Positions 1 through 7,893 of a stretch of DNA of 64,000 nt are shown piece by piece. Source of the DNA: BD2-11 sp965115885 (GTDB lineage Bacteria; Gemmatimonadota; Gemmatimonadetes; Longimicrobiales; Gaopeijiaceae); assembly GCA_965115885.1 (NCBI GenBank), contig OZ220479.1, forward strand, positions 124,001 through 188,000. Direction: 5' to 3'. Every line of letters starts with the position of its first letter. The first letter of the stretch is position 1. The notes beneath the pieces are model-generated. The model had not been told where the DNA came from, searched no databases, and was given only the letters and a program-made list of their open reading frames with translations. The translations under genes were made by a program, and so were the position numbers.

Positions 1-152
1 AGACGTACGCGGTGATCGCCTACATCCTCCGCCTGAACGACCTCGTTCCCGAGGACGCGGTGATGGACGCCCGGACCCTGCCGGCCGTCGAGATGCCGTA
101 TCGGGACCGCTTCGTGCCCGACAACCGGACGGGAGGCGCCCTCATCCGGTAG
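1..152 (+). CDS. C-terminal tail of a c-type cytochrome (partial)
   Basis: An open frame enters at base 3 and stops at TAG 150-152, leaving about 49 residues. The visible text (AYILRLNDLVP, then VEMPYRDRF) is what the last helix and tail of sulfite-dehydrogenase or SoxX-type c-type cytochromes look like. The haem-binding CxxCH motif would lie outside the window, so the assignment rests on the tail only. It probably transfers electrons in the periplasm. Confidence 0.6.
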   Translation, partial: TYAVIAYILRLNDLVPEDAVMDARTLPAVEMPYRDRFVPDNRTGGALIR

Positions 153-335
153 CGGACGGGTTCCCGCGGCGCGCCCCGGAAGCGCGCTCGGCGGCGGAGG
201 GAAGGACGGGATCCGCCATCGCGAGAGCGGACCCGCCGTCCGCATCGCCGACGCTGGGACGCTGGAGAGCCCGAGGCCGCATCCCTGCCGGGTGGACGGA
301 GCGTCGCCGGCGAGTCGACGAATCTCCCGCCGGGG

Positions 336-806
336 TCAGTCGTACATCATCTTGGGCACCTTGCCCAGAAGTCGCGCGTACACCGTGAGCGCGCCCCGGT
401 GGTGCGCCGTGTGATCCACGATGGGTCCCACGACGGCGGAACGGGACGCGCCCGGCATGATGCGTTCGTCGGGGATCGTCTCGGCCAGCTTCTCGTCCGA
501 GGCCGCCTCGAGGGTCGCGACGGCCTTCTCGAACGCGCGGTCGAGCCACGCGACGGCCTCCTCGAGCGTCTCCACCCCCCGAGCTGCGGCGATCAGACCT
601 TCGAAATCCATGTTCCACCCTCCTCCGAAGGCGCCTTCCACGAACCACTCGACGGAGTCCGCGGCGTGCGCGATGTGGCCGGCGACGGTGTAGAGCTCGG
701 GCTGGGGGGCGAACCCGGCGTCCTCCTCCTCGAAGATCGAAATCGTTTTCCTGATGTAGCCGTGGGACGTTTCCAGCTGCGCGGCGAGATCGGCGGCCTG
801 GGACAT
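336..806 (-). CDS. DinB-family metal-binding protein
   Basis: A 156-residue protein, the usual length for the DinB/YfiT four-helix-bundle superfamily. Candidate metal ligands are His44 or His47 in the first half and His132 and His136 in the DHTAHH motif near the C-terminus, spaced as in the family. Members include thiol-dependent transferases and stress proteins of unknown substrate, so no reaction can be named. The ATG is preceded by GGAGGAG at a normal distance. The gene stands alone, divergent from the MATE exporter gene that starts about 110 bp away. Confidence 0.8.
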   Translation of the reverse strand: MSQAADLAAQLETSHGYIRKTISIFEEEDAGFAPQPELYTVAGHIAHAADSVEWFVEGAFGGGWNMDFEGLIAAARGVETLEEAVAWLDRAFEKAVATLEAASDEKLAETIPDERIMPGASRSAVVGPIVDHTAHHRGALTVYARLLGKVPKMMYD

Positions 807-919
807 GGACGTTCTCCTCCGGAGGTTCGAGGTCGCGCGACGGTCGGGTCCAAGGCCGGGGCTGGCCCGACCGCGCAGGCTTCTCCGAACCCGAATCCGG
901 GTCCCGGGGTTCCGCCGCC

Positions 920-2350
920 ATGAACGCGAACCGGGAAGAGGAGAGCCGGACCGGACCGCGCCCGTCCGAGACTTGGCGGGAGGTCCTCGTGCACGCGGTG
1001 CGAGGCACCGGGGGCGATCCGACCCGCGGCCCCATCCGGCGCGCGGTCGTCCTTCTCGCCGTGCCGATGGTGCTGGAGATGGCGATGGAGTCGCTGTTCG
1101 CGGTCGTGGACATCTACTTCGTCTCCAGACTCGGGGACGAAGCCATGGCGGGGGTGGCGCTGACCGAATCGATTCTGTCGCTCGTCTACACGGTCGCGAT
1201 GGGGCTGAGCATCGGGGTGACGGCGGTGGTGGCGCGACGGATCGGCGGAGGCGACGAGGAAGGGGCGTCCCGCGCCGCTGCGCAGGCCGTCGTCCTGGGG
1301 CTCGCGCTGGCGCTCGCGTTCGGCGTCGCCGGCGCGACCTTCGCGTCGGACATCCTGAGGATCATGGGCGCGGACGAGAGGGTGGTGGCCACCGCGGTTC
1401 CGTACACGCGCATCATGCTCGGGGGCAACGTCGTGGTCCTGTTGCTGTTTCTGCAGAACGCCGCCTTCCGCGGCGCCGGCGACGCCGCGATCGCGATGCG
1501 CGTGCTGTGGATCGCGAACGGGCTCAACATCGTCCTCGATCCCCTGCTCATCTTCGGCCTGGGGCCGTTCCCGGAACTGGGAGTGCAGGGGGCCGCGGTC
1601 GCGACCACCATCGGCCGCGGCACGGCGGTCCTGGTGCAGATCCGCACCCTGTTCCGCCCGGGCGGCAAGCTTCGCGTCCGGATGCCCCATCTGCGCATCC
1701 AGCCCGCGCTCATGGCCCAGCTGGTGCGGCTCTCCGCGACGGGGATGCTTCAGACCTTCGTCGGAACCGCGAGCTGGATCGGACTCACGCGGGTGACGGC
1801 GCTGTTCGGGACCGAGGCGCTGGCGGGATACGTGGTCGCGATCCGGATCGTCCTGTTCGCCATTCTCCCCGCATGGGGACTCTCCAACGCGGCGGCGACC
1901 ATGGTCGGACAGGCGCTCGGAGCCGGAGACCCCGAACGCGCCGAACGCGCCGCCTGGATCTCCTGCAGGATGAACCTCGCGTTCCTCGGGGCGGTCGGCG
2001 CGTTCTTCGTCGCCTTCGCTCCAACGATCGTGGAGCTGTTCGGCGGAACCGCAGGGGCGTCGGACGTCGCCGTGACCGGACTCCGCATCGTGTCCGTCGG
2101 CTTCGTCTTCTTCGCGTACGGCATGGTGCTCACGGCCGCGTTCAACGGGGCGGGCGCGGTGTGGACGCCCACGATTCTCAACTTCTTCTGCTTCTGGGTC
2201 CTGGAGATTCCGCTCGCCTGGGGTCTGTCCCTCGTCGGCGGACTCGGCACGACCGGCGTGTTCGTCGCGATGACGGTGTCGTTCTCGACGCTGGCGCTGG
2301 CGGCCGCGGCGCTGTTCCGGCGGGGACGCTGGCGGCAGGCGGTGGTCTAA
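920..2350 (+). CDS. MATE-family multidrug/cation exporter
   Basis: A 476-residue integral membrane protein with the long runs of hydrophobic segments expected for the 12-helix MATE fold. Family hallmarks are visible: a P..LEM segment followed by VVDIYFVSRLG in the first helix pair, the FRGAGDA loop and the NIVLDPLLIFG helix. MATE proteins export cationic drugs or metabolites using a sodium or proton gradient. The N-terminus has a cytosolic extension of about 37 residues. No strong ribosome-binding site precedes the ATG. The stop codon overlaps the 3' end of the convergent PIN gene. Confidence 0.9.
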   Translation: MNANREEESRTGPRPSETWREVLVHAVRGTGGDPTRGPIRRAVVLLAVPMVLEMAMESLFAVVDIYFVSRLGDEAMAGVALTESILSLVYTVAMGLSIGVTAVVARRIGGGDEEGASRAAAQAVVLGLALALAFGVAGATFASDILRIMGADERVVATAVPYTRIMLGGNVVVLLLFLQNAAFRGAGDAAIAMRVLWIANGLNIVLDPLLIFGLGPFPELGVQGAAVATTIGRGTAVLVQIRTLFRPGGKLRVRMPHLRIQPALMAQLVRLSATGMLQTFVGTASWIGLTRVTALFGTEALAGYVVAIRIVLFAILPAWGLSNAAATMVGQALGAGDPERAERAAWISCRMNLAFLGAVGAFFVAFAPTIVELFGGTAGASDVAVTGLRIVSVGFVFFAYGMVLTAAFNGAGAVWTPTILNFFCFWVLEIPLAWGLSLVGGLGTTGVFVAMTVSFSTLALAAAALFRRGRWRQAVV

Positions 2351-2862
2351 GCCTCGAGGTTTTCGGGGCGCAGGGATTCGACGCGGTCGCGAATCTCGTT
2401 TCGAGGGAGGAACACCGTATCGTCGCTCTCCCAAGCCCGCAGGGCCTCGATCAACAGTGCGGGGCAGGTTCCTGAAACTGCCAACTCGTCGACGATCCAA
2501 AGTACGCCGTGGACGGGAAGCCCGTTCTCGGCAGCGACCTTGCGGAGCGTCGCGTCGCCGGTCAGCAAGATTCCCGACCGGCGCGCGGTGGCGACGAAAC
2601 AGAAGCAGTCGTTCGCCGAAAGAGCGCGGTGTTGGCTTTTGAGTCGGAGAGCCTGCTCGATCTCTTCCGGGGGCAGATCGTGGGTGACCATGCCGTGGTC
2701 GTCGAGGTGCCGCCATTGCCGGGCGGAGAAGTCGAGAACCTCCCACGCTCGCACGGGCAGCGGAACCACGAGCTGGTGAGGCAGGTTGCAAAGAGCTTCA
2801 AGCAACCCACCCTTGCGCAAGTCGATCAGGCGGGAAGCGTCGCTGACAACGGCACGCGTCAC
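2347..2862 (-). CDS. PIN-domain ribonuclease-like toxin
   Basis: A 171-residue protein with the four acidic residues of a PIN nuclease in order: Asp8 (VSDAS), Glu41, Asp85 (ANDC) and Asp103 (TGDA). PIN toxins cleave RNA using metal ions. The gene overlaps the end of the upstream XRE/ImmA-IrrE gene by 4 bases, so the two are translated as a pair. This arrangement is typical of PIN proteins partnered with HTH-metallopeptidase proteins. Function as a toxin, or as a phage-linked nuclease, is inferred from family and context. Confidence 0.75.
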   Translation of the reverse strand: MTRAVVSDASRLIDLRKGGLLEALCNLPHQLVVPLPVRAWEVLDFSARQWRHLDDHGMVTHDLPPEEIEQALRLKSQHRALSANDCFCFVATARRSGILLTGDATLRKVAAENGLPVHGVLWIVDELAVSGTCPALLIEALRAWESDDTVFLPRNEIRDRVESLRPENLEA

Positions 2863-3938
2863 GGGGCATCCGGATTGGCGATCCGCCGCTCGACCGCATC
2901 GAGAGGTCGGTTGAAAAAAGCGGCCGCACGGGATGGCGAGATCAGCTCCTCCCCGACGGCACGCCAGACTAGTCGCTCGAGGCGCCGAGGCTTCTCGAAG
3001 GCGGCGAATCCCTGGTTGTCGCGGATGGGTTCCGGTTCCGTCTTCCGCCAGGAACGGGCGAAAGTCTTGAATGCTCGCCGGACTGCGTCGGGGCGCAACA
3101 CGCCGACTTGGCCGAGGCGTACCAGCATGGCCGCCGCCGAGACGCCGTAGGTGTGCTTGAGACGGATGATTTCGTAAGGGGCGATTCGGTGGCGACGGGT
3201 TCCGATTTCCTCCACCAAGTGCTGCCGGGGGACGAGGAACGCGCCCGCGAACCGGTTCATGGCCGCTTCGGTTTCACCGTCCGGGACGTCCGCGGACCGG
3301 ACGACCCTGTGCGCGAGTTCGTGCGCCAAGGTGAAACGTTTGCGTTCCACGTTCGACCGGCTCGAGACGAGGACTGCGTCCGCGACGGACTTGCCGCCTC
3401 GCAGAACGCGGCAGGCCAAGCCGCCGATCCGTTCGGGAAGGTCGGCCTCCACCACCTTGATTCCCTTCTTCTCGAGCAGAGCGCAAAGGCTGGGCACCGG
3501 ATCCTTGCCGAGATCCCATGCGTGGCGGAGTTCGTCGGCGCCGTCGTCGATCCGTTCCTCGGCGGCGAAGCCGTCCAGTCGAAGCCCCGCGAGCGGGTCT
3601 TTCACCGGCGGTATGCCGAGGATCTCCTCGATCGTCAGATACCGCTCGAGGCTGTCGACCAGGACGGCTTCGGCCTTGGCGCGGTCCCGAGCGGAAGTTC
3701 GCGAATGCTTGCGGAACTCGAGGCCGTCGAGCGCCTCGATCTGGGTGCTCATGAGGAAGTCGAGCGAGACGTCGAGCGCCTTGCCAAGGCCGACCAGCAC
3801 GGCCGAGGAGGGTAGCATCTTTCCCTTCTCGTACTTGCTGATGGCTTGCGCGGTGACCTTCGGGTCCATCCGCTCGGCCAGGGCACGCATGGAGAGACCT
3901 GCCCGCATGCGCGCGAGCCGAAGTCGTCGTCCGAACAT
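2859..3938 (-). CDS. XRE-type regulator fused to ImmA/IrrE metallopeptidase
   Basis: A 359-residue two-domain protein. Residues about 5-62 form a Cro/C1-type helix-turn-helix (the QAISKYEKGK recognition region). Residues about 150-260 are an ImmA/IrrE zinc peptidase with HELAH at 206-210 and a downstream glutamate in the ETEAAMNRFA helix as third ligand. Such proteins bind their own promoter and are thought to relieve repression by proteolysis. The gene overlaps the PIN gene by 4 bases, which makes it the likely antitoxin/regulator of the pair. Its start is preceded by an AT-rich promoter with a short palindrome. Confidence 0.85.
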   Translation of the reverse strand: MFGRRLRLARMRAGLSMRALAERMDPKVTAQAISKYEKGKMLPSSAVLVGLGKALDVSLDFLMSTQIEALDGLEFRKHSRTSARDRAKAEAVLVDSLERYLTIEEILGIPPVKDPLAGLRLDGFAAEERIDDGADELRHAWDLGKDPVPSLCALLEKKGIKVVEADLPERIGGLACRVLRGGKSVADAVLVSSRSNVERKRFTLAHELAHRVVRSADVPDGETEAAMNRFAGAFLVPRQHLVEEIGTRRHRIAPYEIIRLKHTYGVSAAAMLVRLGQVGVLRPDAVRRAFKTFARSWRKTEPEPIRDNQGFAAFEKPRRLERLVWRAVGEELISPSRAAAFFNRPLDAVERRIANPDAP

Positions 3939-3968
3939 CGCTCCTCCGGATTCTTTGCGAAGCTCTTA

Positions 3969-4003
3969 GTTTACAAACAACTTTTTTGCAGCCATGATGT
4001 CAA
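3969..4003 (-). promoter_or_regulatory. Probable promoter/operator of the XRE-PIN pair
   Basis: On the minus strand a perfect TTGACA (-35-like) lies at 4003-3998. About 20 bp downstream is the near-palindrome GTTTACAAAC (3969-3978), where a -10 region would be, 31 bp before the start codon. Autoregulation by the XRE protein at this palindrome is inferred. No good -10 hexamer is visible. Confidence 0.35.
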
Positions 4004-4055
4004 CGCCAAGTTGATCATGTCTGTCGAGGAGTCCGGATGTCGCCGTTCGCCACCG

Positions 4056-4203
4056 GCCGCAAAGTCCGGGTCCCCCGTCGGTGGACAGCCCGGAGCACGC
4101 GGTAGTGGATTCCGGGTCATGCAAGGACTTCTCTCTTCCGGCATCCGCTGGTCTCGGAGGCCGGGGACGGACGTCCTCCGATCCGGGGGCAACGCCTTCG
4201 ACT
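4056..4203 (+). repeat. Duplicated 5' end of the gamma-glutamyltransferase gene
   Basis: This stretch is a diverged copy of 6028-6182, which holds the upstream region and first ~28 codons of the gamma-glutamyltransferase gene. The similarity covers the shared GATTCCGGGTCATGCAAGG start region and continues through the GGCAACGCCTTCGAC block, where it ends abruptly. The copy has single-base indels that break the frame, so it is a dead duplicate. Confidence 0.8.
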
Positions 4204-4602
4204 GCCCGGTCCGGGGCCGCGCACGAGCAGGGTTCCGGCCTCGGCGTCCACAAACGTCGGAGCGGGAGCGGTCTGGACGCTCCTTGATCCGCGCCGCCTC
4301 CGCGTAGTGCCTTTCGACACACCTCCACTCGCTCAAGGCACGTATCTTGCAATTCGATACTCGACGTCCCTGTCGCCCCTGGAGGCTTTCTTCCAAGGGT
4401 CAAGGCTAGGATGCAGGGCAAACGCGAGGCCAAAGGGAGTCTGAAAGGAACGGATCGGGGGAGCGCGGACGAGCCCCATGCGGTGGTCGTGCTTCAACCG
4501 CGCGGCTGTACCGGGGACGGTGCGAACGCTGGATCTGCCGTCCCGTCGGATGAAGCGCGCCGAGCTTTCGCGACAGCCGAGAACCCATTCCGGAGGTGCC
4601 TC
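4204..4602. other. Non-coding spacer, nothing recognised
   Basis: About 400 bp between the dead gamma-glutamyltransferase copy and the lipoprotein gene. No convincing gene is seen. A frame open into the lipoprotein starts at 4411 but lacks lipoprotein-like sequence before 4603. Confidence 0.5.
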
Positions 4603-5691
4603 ATGAGAAGACTTGCATTGGGCTTGGCGCTGCTTCCAGTCCTGGCGTGCATGGGCGATGTCGCAATCGAGGAGCCCGTCTCGCTTTGGTCCAGCCGGGA
4701 CGTGGTTCCGGAACGGACCTTTCTCCGAGAAGCCGTCGACACGCTCTGGAAAATCGGCGGGAAAGCCGACACGACCCTCCTGAACCCGATGTGGCTGGAT
4801 GCGGGCGACGATGGCGTGACGGTCTGGGACGAAGGCCGCAAGGCCATCGTGCGGATTTCCCGCGACGGCTCCGTGCAGTGGAGCTTCGGCCGGGAAGGAG
4901 ACGGCCCGGGGGAGTTCCGCACGGTCAGAGGCATCGCCCATCTGGCGGGCGGCGGCGCGGCCGCGGTCGACGTCGTGACCCGAAGGCTCACCCTCGTGGA
5001 CCCGAACGGCGGGTTGGTCGGCCAAGCCGGCTTCGACGCCGCCCCGTTCAAAGTGTCCGCGTTGCCCGACGGCGGCGTCGTGGTGCTGATCGACCGAACC
5101 GATCCGTTCGTTTTGTTCGACGAGTCCGGAACCGTCGCTGGCTCGGCGGGCTTTCCGTGGAAAGGCTACGCCGAGCTTTCGACGATCGCACGCCAAGGCC
5201 GGGTTCAAGGCGTCCGGGGAGGATGGGTCTTCGGGTTCACTGCGGGGAACGGCTGGTGGCGCTTCCGCGAGGGGGGCGGCGCGGAAGGATTTCCCTACGC
5301 CGAGCACACCGACTTTCCCGTGATCCGTACCACCGTTGGCCGATCCAACGAAGGCGGCGTTGTCAGTACGGTGACGACCAGCGCTCCGGCGACGAAATAC
5401 GTTTCGTCGGCACTGGGGTTCGGCGTGCGGGGAGACACGCTGTTCGTCCATTACGGAGGCGGTACGCGGTACCGGTGGCGACTGTTGGACCGATTCCGCG
5501 TGGACGACGGGACGTATCTCGGTTCGGCTCGTCTTCCCTTGGCCCCGCAGAAAATCGCTGTCGGACCCGATGCAATGTATGCCCTCACCCTCGAGGCGAG
5601 AATGTACCCGACGCTCACGGCTCTGCGCCGCCATGCGAAGGAGGATATTCTCGCCCAGGACGCGAACCACAAACCCATTCCGCTTTCCTAA
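4603..5691 (+). CDS. Beta-propeller lipoprotein (6-bladed type)
   Basis: A 362-residue protein starting at ATG 4603, chosen because GGAGGTG sits just upstream and the next residues form a lipoprotein signal (hydrophobic core ending VLAC, Cys16). The mature part has repeated blades of about 45 residues with motifs such as FGREGDGPGEF and VDPNG, as in 6-bladed NHL-like beta-propellers common in Bacteroidota and Gemmatimonadota. These bind ligands or partner proteins; no enzyme role can be read. The gene lies between the dead duplicate of the ggt 5' end and an IS1182 fragment, so it may have arrived with a rearrangement. Confidence 0.7.
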   Translation: MRRLALGLALLPVLACMGDVAIEEPVSLWSSRDVVPERTFLREAVDTLWKIGGKADTTLLNPMWLDAGDDGVTVWDEGRKAIVRISRDGSVQWSFGREGDGPGEFRTVRGIAHLAGGGAAAVDVVTRRLTLVDPNGGLVGQAGFDAAPFKVSALPDGGVVVLIDRTDPFVLFDESGTVAGSAGFPWKGYAELSTIARQGRVQGVRGGWVFGFTAGNGWWRFREGGGAEGFPYAEHTDFPVIRTTVGRSNEGGVVSTVTTSAPATKYVSSALGFGVRGDTLFVHYGGGTRYRWRLLDRFRVDDGTYLGSARLPLAPQKIAVGPDAMYALTLEARMYPTLTALRRHAKEDILAQDANHKPIPLS

Positions 5692-5698
5692 TCGGATC

Positions 5699-6020
5699 GG
5701 CAGCCGGAAGAGGAGCGCCTGAGGGCCGGAGGAGGGGGCGCAGTCGAACTTCGCGGATCCGGAGAGTCGGATCGGTGAAGACGAGCGCGGAAGGCTTCCA
5801 GCAGTGCTGCGACGCGCAGGTGGAGGTGGAGGTGGAGGTGGACGGGAGAGCCAATTGGCGGCGGGGGCGGCGGTGACGGGACGACGCGAGCGACCCGAGG
5901 TCGGCTGACCAAGATGGTGGACGAGGTGGAGGATGTGGCGGGGGAGACGCCGCGCAAGGCGTTGGCGGACGCGGGGTACGGAAACCAGGGCGATCCGGCG
6001 GCGCTCGAGGCGAGCTCTAG
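5699..6020 (+). pseudogene. Degraded IS1182-family transposase fragment
   Basis: Translated pieces match the middle of the ISb transposase at 54853-56186: SNF-DPESRI-like text at about 5740, then KTS-EGFQQC-DAQV at 5775-5820, and in another frame VAGE-PRK-LADAGYGN at 5935-5990. At least one frameshift, an in-frame TGA and a run of GTGGAG repeats (about 5820-5843) show it is dead. It lies between the lipoprotein gene and ggt. Confidence 0.75.
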
Positions 6021-6096
6021 GCGGTGTCGTCCGCAACCCGGGTCCCGCGTCGGTGGTCGGTGACAGCCCGGAGCGCGCGATAGTAGATTCCGGGTC

Positions 6097-7605
6097 ATGC
6101 AAGGACTTCTTTCTTCCGGGCATCCGCTGGTCTCGGAGGCCGGGGCGGACATCCTCCGATCCGGGGGCAACGCCTTCGACGCGGTCGTGGCGGCCGCGTT
6201 CGCCAGCGCGTTCGCCGAGCCCACCATGGCGAGCCTGGCGGGCGCGGGTTTCCTGCTGGCGCGCACTTCTCGCGGGGAGGAGATCCTCTTCGACTTCATC
6301 GCCTGCGCTCCGGGTCGAGGGCGTTCTCTGCTGCCGGACGAAGGCGAATGCCATTTCTATCCGGTGGACATCCTCTTCGGGGACGTGCCGCAGGAATTCG
6401 CCATCGGACGGGCGTCGGCGGCGGTTCCGGGCACCCTCAAGGGACTGGTGCACGCGCACGAGCGCCTGGGACGGCTTCCGCTCGCGGAAGTGGTCGCGCC
6501 CGCCGTCGCCGCCGCGCGCGCCGGCACGGTCGTCACCCCGTTCGTGTCCGACTCGTTGCAGCTGATGTATCCCGTGCTGCGGGATTCGCGCGTGGGCAGG
6601 GGTCTCTATCTGGACGGCGGAGAGGTTCTGCGCGCGGGCGAGCTGCACCGCAACCCGGAGCTGGCCGACTTCCTCGAAGGCCTCCCGCGCGATCCGCAGG
6701 GGTTCTACGGCGGCGATTTCGCCGCGGCCATCGAGCGCGACATGCTCGAGGGCGGCGGGTTGGTGACGCGAGCCGATCTCGAACGCTACGAGGTCGTCGA
6801 ACGCCGTCCGCTCTCCCTCGCGTATCGCGGGCGCCGCGTCCTGACCAACCCGCCGCCGGCGCTGGGCGGATCGCTGACGGCGCTTCGCCTGCTCCTGCAG
6901 GAAGGGACGGAGCTTTCGGACGGCGGCTGGGGAAGCGTCGGTCATGCGCGCGCGACCGCCCGGGTGCTGGAGCGCGCCGTGCGCCTGAGGCAAGGAGCGG
7001 CGGCGCCGAGCGATCCGGTCCAAGCGGCGCTGTTGGAGGGAATCCACGCCTCGTCGATCCACGCCGTCCAGGGCACCACGCACCTGAACGCCTCCGACGC
7101 CGAGGGCAACGTCGCCGCCCTCTCCATGTCCAACGGCTCCGGATCGTCGTACTTCCTCCCCGGGACCGGCATCCATTTCAACAACATGATGGGCGAAGTC
7201 GACCTCCACCCCGCCGGTTTCAACGTGTCGGAGCCGGGGGACCGGGTGGCGTCGATGATGTCGCCCGCGCTGCTGTTCGACGGCGATCGGATCCTTGCCG
7301 GCCTGGGCACCGGGGGCAGCAACCGCATCCCTTCGGCGGTGTTCCAGACGATCTCCTCCCTGCTCGACTTCGGACTTTCCCCGGACGAGGCGGCCAATCG
7401 CCCGCGCATGCACTTCGACGGAGAGCGGCTCCAGGTCGAGCCTGGGTTTCCGGAGGAGGCGATGGAGGCGCTCGAAGCCGAATGGGACGTGGCGCGTTGG
7501 CCGAGGAAGAACCTGTATTTCGGCGGGGTGCACGTGGTGGCGCCGCGCGCGGGAGGGTTCGGCGCGGACCGCCGCCGCGAGGGTCACGGCATCGTCGTCG
7601 CGTAG
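6097..7605 (+). CDS. ggt: Gamma-glutamyltransferase family protein
   Basis: A 502-residue N-terminal-nucleophile hydrolase of the gamma-glutamyltranspeptidase family, which moves or hydrolyses gamma-glutamyl groups such as that of glutathione. The N-terminus has the family block SGGNAFDAVVAA. The self-cleavage site is in GTTHLNASD with Thr327 as the predicted nucleophile, followed by the GSGSSYF motif and GTGGSNRIPSAVFQ near the end. There is no signal peptide, unlike most secreted GGTs, so it is probably cytoplasmic. The start is supported by the duplicated 5' copy at 4056, where the same ATG is conserved. Confidence 0.9.
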   Translation: MQGLLSSGHPLVSEAGADILRSGGNAFDAVVAAAFASAFAEPTMASLAGAGFLLARTSRGEEILFDFIACAPGRGRSLLPDEGECHFYPVDILFGDVPQEFAIGRASAAVPGTLKGLVHAHERLGRLPLAEVVAPAVAAARAGTVVTPFVSDSLQLMYPVLRDSRVGRGLYLDGGEVLRAGELHRNPELADFLEGLPRDPQGFYGGDFAAAIERDMLEGGGLVTRADLERYEVVERRPLSLAYRGRRVLTNPPPALGGSLTALRLLLQEGTELSDGGWGSVGHARATARVLERAVRLRQGAAAPSDPVQAALLEGIHASSIHAVQGTTHLNASDAEGNVAALSMSNGSGSSYFLPGTGIHFNNMMGEVDLHPAGFNVSEPGDRVASMMSPALLFDGDRILAGLGTGGSNRIPSAVFQTISSLLDFGLSPDEAANRPRMHFDGERLQVEPGFPEEAMEALEAEWDVARWPRKNLYFGGVHVVAPRAGGFGADRRREGHGIVVA

Positions 7606-7893
7606 CCCTTTCCGCCGCCGCAGGGGCTACCGTCTTGGGGAACGAGCGGAACGCCTCGATCCCCGGTGGGCGCCGACTTCGACGGGACCGGCGTCCGATC
7701 CATCCGCCCGATTCCACCGGGATCGACCGCGAGTCCCGCTTCGCCGTCGCTTCCGCGCCGTCTCCCGCCGCGAGTTGCCGGCGCTCGGCCGTTCGGGTTA
7801 CGGTTGGCCGACGCGTCCGATAGCGCGACCGATGCCGTCCTCGCGGGTCCGTTGCCGGCGCGTCCCCCGTGTTGAAAAAGGAAGAAGAAGGGG

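Noticed and set aside
593..2791. 732-residue minus-strand frame across DinB and MATE genes
   Set aside because: It is the opposite strand of real genes, low complexity (Arg/His/Asp rich), and exists because of high G+C.
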